Source: Leucogyrophana mollusca (Eukaryota; Basidiomycota; Agaricomycetes; Boletales). Taken from it: a DNA stretch of 11,936 bases. The position numbers were made by a program, and so were the translations under genes. The stretch lies in the NCBI GenBank assembly GCA_021014945.1, contig MU266833.1, positions 1-11,936 on the forward strand, written 5' to 3'. Positions 7,067 to 11,936 of the stretch are shown one piece after another; within the stretch, counting starts at the first letter, position 1, and each line of letters opens with the position of its first letter. The notes under the pieces were generated by a model. That model ran no database searches, was not told where the DNA came from, and worked only from the letters and a program-made list of their open reading frames with translations.

Positions 7067-8938
7067 ATTCGTGCCTGGAGAGTGATGCGCTCGTACCATG
7101 AGGTACAGCGCTTCCTGGGACTGGTGGAATATCTGGCACAATTCATGCCAGATGTATCCCCGTATACCAGTCCGTTGTCTGGCATGACCAAGAATGGTCA
7201 CGCGTTCTACTGGAGACCGCTCCATGATAAGTGCCTTGAGTATATCAAGGCACTGGCGTGCAAATCGCCGATACTTTGGCCAATCAACCCAAAATTGCTT
7301 GAAGCAATTTGGTTGATCTGCGATGCCTCGGCATCGGGGCTAGGAGCGTACTACAGGCAGGGCCCGGATTGGAGGACATGTAGGCCAGCCGGCTTCATGT
7401 CCAAGAAACTCAGTGATGCCCAGCATCACTACGCCGTACACGAATGCGAGGTCCTCGCAATACTTGAGGCACTCCTCAAGTGGGAGGATAAGCTCCTCGG
7501 GTACAAGTTCAGCATAGTGACCGACCATGAGTCACTAGAGTTCTTTCAAACTCAAAGGAAGTTATCGAGTCAACAGACTCAATGGATGGAATATATCGCC
7601 CGATTCAACACAGACATTGTCTACGTGAAGGGTGAAGAGAACAAAGTAGCGGACTGCTTGTCCCGCTATTTCGAAAGCGACACCTGGGAGGATGTCCCCC
7701 AGGAAGGGGACATGGCAGTTGCAGATGTGCGATTGGATCCCCACGGTGGCGACCTTCCCCAGGGAAGGATAATAGAATTACGATCCCAGAGGATCGTGAG
7801 AGAACCTACTCGTAAGAGTAGGCAGCTAAAGGAAATGCCTGAACCCAGGAGGATTCAGGCCGAGGAACTCACACATGCCACCCCTCAACGAGGGGAAACA
7901 GTGCATGGCCCTTCAAAAAACCCAGGGGGTGGGGAACCAACCCCAGGGACCCTCGAGGGACCAAGCATGGTGCTCCAAGGAGACACTGCGGTGAGTGGTG
8001 ATGATGACGACACATCGACAGTGAGGTTGGTCAACTCAGTGGCCGACTCCCCCTCACTGCGCAAGTACGCCGAAGAAACCGAAGGGTTTCTTAGGGATAT
8101 CCATGTGGGATATCCTGGGGACAAGTTACTGTCCAAGGTGTTGGACAGTCCGAAGGAACATGCAGCATTCACGCTGCGTGACGGATCATTATACTCCACT
8201 AACCGTGGAGGGCACGAGGTGTTGTGTGTACCACGAGGTACGCACAAGGGACGAAGCCTCACGGGCATCGTAATCGACCAGGCACACACGGTGCTTGGGC
8301 ACTTCGGACCTAGCAAGACTGCCGATTATATACGGCGGTGGTATTGGTGGCCCAAGCTGGGCACGGAAGTCAACAAATTCTGCAGGAGCTGCGGAATCTG
8401 TCAGACCACCAAGGGCAGCAATCAGCTGCCCCCCGGACTACTGCACAGTCTACCCATACCCAGGAGACCCTGGGGATCGATAGGAATGGACTTCGTGGGT
8501 CCATTCCCCGAATCGAAGGGGTACGACTACCTGTGGGTAGTCCTGTGTAGGTTGATGTCAATGGTACACTTGGTACCAGTGAGGACAACCATTAGGGCGT
8601 CCAAACTAGCTGGTGTATTTGTACGAGAGGTCGTACAACTGCACGGACTGCCCGAGACAATTGTCTCAGACAGAGATCCCAAGTTCACGTCAAAGTTTTG
8701 GCGTGAAACACATAGGATATTAGGAGTCAAGCTCCTAATGTCCACCGTGTTCCATCCCCAGACGGATGGAGCGTCCGAAAGATCTATAAGATCAATCGGG
8801 CAGCTGTTGAGAAGCATGGTGCTCCCAGACCAGACGGACTGGGCAGATAAAGTCCCCCTGGTCGAGTTTGCAATAAACTCAAGTATCAGCGTGTCAACGG
8901 GGTTCGCCCCGTTCAAACTGAACTATGCCTACGTTTAG
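7067..8938 (+). CDS. pol: RT connection, RNase H and integrase core
   Basis: This is the longest intact stretch; numbering is from an in-frame ATG at 7082 (618 codons), which is an internal Met and not a true start. Residues 1-60 finish the RT (YHEVQRFLGLVEYLAQFMPD). RNase H, which removes the RNA template, spans about 74-195, with Asp81, Glu121, Asp148 and Asp191 present. Integrase, which inserts the cDNA, follows: an HX4HX29CX2C zinc site (His402, His407, Cys437, Cys440), then the core with Asp470 (GMDFVGP), Asp530 (VSDRDPKF) and Glu566 (DGASERS), a D,D(35)E spacing. Residues 200-320 are a hydrophilic linker. The frame ends at a TAG in a hairpin loop (8925-8947), where the coding frame shifts. 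Confidence 0.92.
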   Translation: MRAWRVMRSYHEVQRFLGLVEYLAQFMPDVSPYTSPLSGMTKNGHAFYWRPLHDKCLEYIKALACKSPILWPINPKLLEAIWLICDASASGLGAYYRQGPDWRTCRPAGFMSKKLSDAQHHYAVHECEVLAILEALLKWEDKLLGYKFSIVTDHESLEFFQTQRKLSSQQTQWMEYIARFNTDIVYVKGEENKVADCLSRYFESDTWEDVPQEGDMAVADVRLDPHGGDLPQGRIIELRSQRIVREPTRKSRQLKEMPEPRRIQAEELTHATPQRGETVHGPSKNPGGGEPTPGTLEGPSMVLQGDTAVSGDDDDTSTVRLVNSVADSPSLRKYAEETEGFLRDIHVGYPGDKLLSKVLDSPKEHAAFTLRDGSLYSTNRGGHEVLCVPRGTHKGRSLTGIVIDQAHTVLGHFGPSKTADYIRRWYWWPKLGTEVNKFCRSCGICQTTKGSNQLPPGLLHSLPIPRRPWGSIGMDFVGPFPESKGYDYLWVVLCRLMSMVHLVPVRTTIRASKLAGVFVREVVQLHGLPETIVSDRDPKFTSKFWRETHRILGVKLLMSTVFHPQTDGASERSIRSIGQLLRSMVLPDQTDWADKVPLVEFAINSSISVSTGFAPFKLNYAYV

Positions 8939-9596
8939 CGTAGGCATGCACCCCCAGGAGAAGAACACTGTTCCTGGCGTTCAGCACTTTGTGCGTCAAG
9001 CACAAAATAACTTGGTGATGGTGCATGACGCCATCATAGAGAGCTGGGTCAACCAGACCCACTACACTAATCAGCGTAGGCGGACAGAGTATGATCTCCA
9101 AGTAGGAGATCTAGTGTACCTGTCCACAAAGAACTTATCCCTACCCAAGGGTAGGGCATTTAAGCTATTGCCCAAATACATAGGACCTTACAAGGTCCTG
9201 AGTAGGAACGAGGAGAGCTTGAACTACACGCTCGAGCTCCCTGACATACTCGTCAATAGACGAGTTCACCCCACATTCCACGTGGGTGTACTGCGCAAGC
9301 ACAAACCAAACGACGATGGGTTGTTCCCCCATCGTGACGTCCAAGTCTATTACGACTTCGGAAACGATGACGAGACCAAATGGCTTGTCGACGAGATCAA
9401 TGCCCACCAGTGGGTGGGCAGGAAAGTAGAGTTCCAGGTTCGCTGGAACCTGGGCGACTCTACGTGGGAGCCTTACAACGAGTGTAAGTACTTAGAAGCT
9501 CTAGACAATTATCTAGAGCTTGCCAGAGTGGGCAACTGGCAACAGTTGCCCAAGGCGTCCGCGCGCCCTAAGGTGCACGCACTTGGTAAAGGTTGA
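8925..9596 (+). CDS. pol: Integrase C-terminus (GPY/F) and chromodomain
   Basis: This continues the integrase in another frame; its first ATG (8925) overlaps the previous frame by 14 bases. EKNTVPGVQHFV and AHDAIIES-like helices lead to the GPY/F motif YIGPYKVL (residues 85-92), then HPTFHVGVLRKHKP. Residues 153-200 form a chromodomain (KWLVDEI, VEFQVRWNLGDSTWEPY, ALDNYLEL), which in chromoviruses directs integration toward modified chromatin. It ends at a TGA near 9594. The stem density is extreme: 9182-9199, 9401-9420, 9434-9453 nested in 9426-9463, 9496-9521 and 9529-9552. The protein motifs fit the family while the DNA forms stems. Confidence 0.9.
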   Translation: MPTFSVGMHPQEKNTVPGVQHFVRQAQNNLVMVHDAIIESWVNQTHYTNQRRRTEYDLQVGDLVYLSTKNLSLPKGRAFKLLPKYIGPYKVLSRNEESLNYTLELPDILVNRRVHPTFHVGVLRKHKPNDDGLFPHRDVQVYYDFGNDDETKWLVDEINAHQWVGRKVEFQVRWNLGDSTWEPYNECKYLEALDNYLELARVGNWQQLPKASARPKVHALGKG

Positions 9597-9803
9597 AGTC
9601 CAGTTTAGGACTGGATGCGCGCGTGGGGCCTTGGTCCGAGTCCCTGCCGCCGGGATCCAAATTAGGATCCCTGAGATTAACCCGAAATGAATGATTGACT
9701 CATCGAGTCAATTTAGACTTTACGCAAGCGTGGAGCTCAAATTTATTTTAGCAAAGCGAGAGGGGCCCTCTTGCTTTTACCCTACACCCTCATCATCTAG
9801 ACA
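9597..9803 (+). other. Spacer between pol and the third ORF
   Basis: No ORF is seen. It carries stems at 9652-9671 (7-bp arms, 6-nt loop) and 9694-9712 (8-bp arms, 3-nt loop), plus a 13-base palindrome AGAGGGGCCCTCT near 9760. How the following ORF would be expressed (separate promoter, splicing or re-initiation) cannot be told from the sequence. Confidence 0.5.
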
Positions 9804-10340
9804 ATGAGCAGCAAGCAATCCAAGCAGCCCTTGGGCAGCCGCCAGAACACTCACCGTGCATTGCCCCTAGGGGAGTCGCATGACAAGCCCATGGACCATG
9901 AGTCCACCAAACCGCCCTCCGTGCCCTCAACGATGGCAACGTCGAAGAGGTTGCGGTGTCCAAGCGACGACAATAGTCACTCATCAAAACGCCCACCCCA
10001 CGGGTGGGTATTCAAACCGTTCCTGCAGACGGTAGCTCACGCTACCGGCTGCCCGCAGTGCACAGTGTACATCGAGCACCTCAGCGAGGTCGATAGTACG
10101 TCGGGCAGCTTTGCAGCTGCTATCGAGGCGCGCGACAGCTTCTACGCTGATCGCACAAATCGCGGCATGCTGCCGGGGTGCAATGTCGCCCTCTTGGAGG
10201 ACGACATGCGACGTTTTCGTTGCAGTATGGAGGAGGCTGTCATCACTCGTGATGAATATTTGCATGAGTTGTGAGATCAGGACTCTGAAATCACAACTCT
10301 CAAGGAGGAGTTGGCTGTTGCGCAGGCGCTGTCTTCTTAG
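9804..10340 (+). CDS. Third ORF downstream of pol, short coiled coil, interrupted by TGA
   Basis: I do not recognise a named family. The ATG at 9804 opens 156 codons, a TGA falls at 10272-10274, and the same frame continues 21 codons to a TAG at 10338. Residues 1-60 are Ser/Lys/His-rich and probably disordered. The middle has GCPQCTVYIEHL, a CX2C-like site, and the end (RRFRCSMEEAVITRDEYLHEL, then SEITTLKEELAVAQAL after the stop) has helical heptad character. A separate ORF after pol can encode an envelope-like or accessory protein in some gypsy elements; no signal peptide or membrane segment is visible here, so a cytoplasmic or nuclear accessory role fits better. The protein appears truncated at the 3' side. 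Stems lie within it, including 7-bp arms in the GTAGC...GCTAC region near 10030. Confidence 0.55.
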
Positions 10341-10687
10341 GATGGTGTTTAATATGTTTTCAGACAATGATACCAAACACTATCCTCCACGGTTAGCGGT
10401 TCAGACAAATACCAACGGCTAATAACGTGGTCGTTTGTGGTGGACTCAGAATAGTATGAGTTTCCCGATCTGCTAGGATAAAGTGGCTGACGACTGCTAG
10501 GGGGTACCTTCTTGGTGATACGATCAAATACGGTGAACAAGGCGAAGTCAATCGGTTGACTTCTAACACGATGCAAGATGAGCTCTAGAAGTGGGTTACA
10601 CTTTCACTAGAGTTTGAGCGGATAGTGTAATCTCCGATTGAGATTATAGATACGTAATACGTGGGTGAGTATGCTAAAGCTTACGAT
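10341..10687. other. Noncoding stretch after the third ORF
   Basis: No gene is recognised. Two clear stems, 10544-10563 (8-bp arms, loop TCGG) and 10628-10646 (7-bp arms, 5-nt loop), and a longer imperfect foldback around 10390-10430 continue the style of the main element, so this is probably degenerate element sequence. No copy of the candidate LTR (816-988) is found here. Confidence 0.4.
10683..10687. repeat. Target-site duplication of solo LTR copy 2, left
   Basis: ACGAT is repeated exactly at 11435-11439. Confidence 0.9.
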
Positions 10688-11434
10688 TGTCATATCCCGA
10701 ACAGCCACGCGCCCGTATCCACCACTCTGAGTCCTTTCCGGATACTTCCGCATCCTTTCCGTTGCCTCCGTCTAACATATGTTGGACTTAACATTTCTTC
10801 AGAACTCGCCATTCCGCTTCCGGTCCTCCGGACTCTCCGCCGGTCCCTCGGACCAAACACTGCCTCGTCCGGATCTTTTGTATGTTGTCAGTTATAGTTT
10901 CCATTTTATTATGCATTGCCTTTGTTAGTCTCCATATTAACTTTATTGTTTATCCTCCGTCTGTCATACTAATCCTATGTACATCGCCCCCTCCATTCTC
11001 CGGATCCACTCCGTACTCTGGAGCTATACCTTTAGTTGTTTTCTTATTGTTCTCCTTGCACCGGTTTCCGATTACCTACTCTGTAACATAGCCCGACTCC
11101 GTACTATAAATATTGCTCCGATGTAACTCTGTACCCCAGTTCGAATATCATTTAAATTACCTCCTCTGTTTTCTGCCTCTGATCTCCTCTCCGATTCTCC
11201 TTCCTAAGTCTAATCTAAGACTTCCTCAGTTCTCCCTTATCCTTTGTATCACTCCGACTCCTTCCGACTCATCTCCGAAATACGGAACTGAACTCGGGCA
11301 AAGGCGCAGCACATAAGCTGAAGCCGACGTTCCATTCCGACTCCGGAATCAGTTCGTTCACTCCTATCTACATATCTACGCTTACTCCTTAGTCCGGAGT
11401 TCCCCGGAAAGCACCGGAGGAACCGGATTTGACA
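10688..11434 (+). repeat. Solo LTR, copy 2 (747 bp), inverted relative to copy 1
   Basis: It begins TGTCATATCC and ends GATTTGACA, with the 5-bp duplication ACGAT on each side. Its reverse complement aligns end to end with 4373-5119. TATAAATA at 11105-11112 sits mid-element and suggests transcription rightward, with roughly 420 bp of U3 before it. It is pyrimidine-rich on this strand with many TCCG motifs. No internal retroelement sequence adjoins it. It came from an insertion independent of copy 1, because the duplicated sites differ. Confidence 0.9.
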
Positions 11435-11439
11435 ACGAT
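11435..11439. repeat. Target-site duplication of solo LTR copy 2, right
   Basis: ACGAT matches 10683-10687 exactly. Confidence 0.9.
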
Positions 11440-11936
11440 GTTCAGCAGAAACACTTGACTTAGACTAAGAACACTAGGCTCAAGAATGTCTAGTAGTCAA
11501 CAATCTGACTCTACTAGCCTGAGGACTAGGTAACATGGCAATCGATCACTTACGACTGCAAAGAATAAGAAGCACTAACAAAATACTTGCAGTCCTTGAG
11601 ACTACTTTGATCGAGAGAATATTAGAGCAGAAGCGCTGTACAATACTCAGTCAAATGTTACTACCATGCTTGCCGTGGCCTACTTGGGCTATTTAAGCGT
11701 ACACAAGTTCTACAGGAATATATGTCCTGGCAGAAGATAGATTGTTTGTGAACTGAAGCTGTGTCTGGTTCTCACAGAAATACCTCAAACACAAAATCCA
11801 TATGATTTCATACGATCTTCCCACAGATTTATCACTGTAGGTAATGATGACGAAAGGTGTCTCGACGTCGCCTGGAATGATGACGAGAGGGGTCCAATCG
11901 TTGAGCTTAACATTGACCACACGGGGGTCCTAACGT
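11440..11936. other. Right flank, no gene recognised
   Basis: The sequence has balanced composition and few inverted repeats, unlike the region left of 10650. The only possible coding signal is on the minus strand near the right edge (separate entry). No transposon end or RNA gene is seen. Confidence 0.4.
11693..11920 (-). CDS. Short unrecognised minus-strand ORF, possibly an exon reaching the window edge
   Basis: The frame is open for 75 codons from a GTG at 11920; there is no ATG at this start. The first part reads VNVKLNDWTPLVIIPG then DVETPFVIITYSDK, a composition that looks protein-like, while the rest looks less so. Just upstream on the minus strand is TTAG followed by GACCC, which could be a 3' splice site, so this may be an internal exon of a gene lying to the right. 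I do not recognise the family, and a chance ORF is quite possible. Confidence 0.25.
   Translation of the reverse strand: MVNVKLNDWTPLVIIPGDVETPFVIITYSDKSVGRSYEIIWILCLRYFCENQTQLQFTNNLSSARTYIPVELVYA

Larger units (their letters stand above)
816..10340 (+). mobile_element. Degenerate Ty3/gypsy chromovirus retrotransposon with a third ORF and nested insertions
   Basis: The domain order Gag, protease, RT, RNase H, integrase, chromodomain identifies a Ty3/gypsy chromovirus. The reading frame is broken by stops at 2843, 4206, 4257, 5300, 5984, 7064 and 10272 and by frameshifts near 3600 and 8930. It is further split by a solo LTR (4373-5119) and a TIR element (6225-6897). The left boundary is the candidate LTR. 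The right boundary is uncertain: the third ORF stops being recognisable at 10340 and no 3' LTR follows. The coding sequence carries an exceptional density of short perfect inverted repeats. Confidence 0.85.

Noticed and set aside
9..10646. CRISPR array or tandem repeat explaining the repeats
   Set aside because: Arms differ in sequence from stem to stem, spacing is irregular, and most lie in coding DNA; there is no repeated unit.
10341..10687. 3' LTR of the main element
   Set aside because: No match to 816-988, no polypurine tract and no TGTAAGG start.
4373..11434. The two 747-bp inverted sequences as terminal inverted repeats of one large DNA transposon
   Set aside because: Each has its own different 5-bp duplication (GCTGC and ACGAT) and TG...CA ends, so they are independent solo LTRs.

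Overview
The window looks like nuclear DNA of a filamentous fungus, most likely an Agaricomycete-type basidiomycete. That placement is inferred from the style of the Ty3/gypsy polyprotein and the nested repeats; no host gene fixes the organism. Almost everything recognisable is transposable-element sequence.

Main element (about 816-10340, + strand): a decayed Ty3/gypsy chromovirus. In order it has a short candidate LTR (816-988), a leader, Gag (capsid then a zinc knuckle), an acidic linker, an aspartic protease, reverse transcriptase, RNase H, an integrase with HHCC and D,D(35)E residues, a GPY/F segment, a C-terminal chromodomain, and a separate third ORF with a short coiled coil (9804-10340). 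Seven in-frame stops (six TGA, one TAG) and two frameshifts break it. No 3' LTR is visible.

Nested insertions: a 747-bp solo LTR (4373-5119, 5-bp duplication GCTGC) splits the protease. A 673-bp TA-flanked terminal-inverted-repeat element (6225-6897) splits the reverse transcriptase just after its YLDD box. A second 747-bp solo LTR of the same family lies in opposite orientation at 10688-11434 (duplication ACGAT). Removing each insertion with one duplication restores the local reading frame.

Left flank (1-815): an unrecognised 139-codon ORF, a hairpin-rich spacer, and a polypurine tract abutting the TG of the LTR. This is how the 3' end of an element looks, so a second, head-to-tail copy sharing the LTR is possible. 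Right flank (11435-11936): nothing recognised beyond a short minus-strand ORF.

Most unusual signal: across the main element and its left flank, coding and noncoding DNA is crowded with perfect short inverted repeats (arms 6-11 bp, mostly 2-7-nt loops), one every few tens of bases. I found 18 stems of 9 bp or more by eye, against about 0.5 expected by a crude uniform-base estimate. The two solo LTRs, the TIR element and the right flank are not built this way. In the Gag capsid, integrase and chromodomain, familiar protein motifs survive while the DNA forms stems. I do not recognise a described system that matches this.
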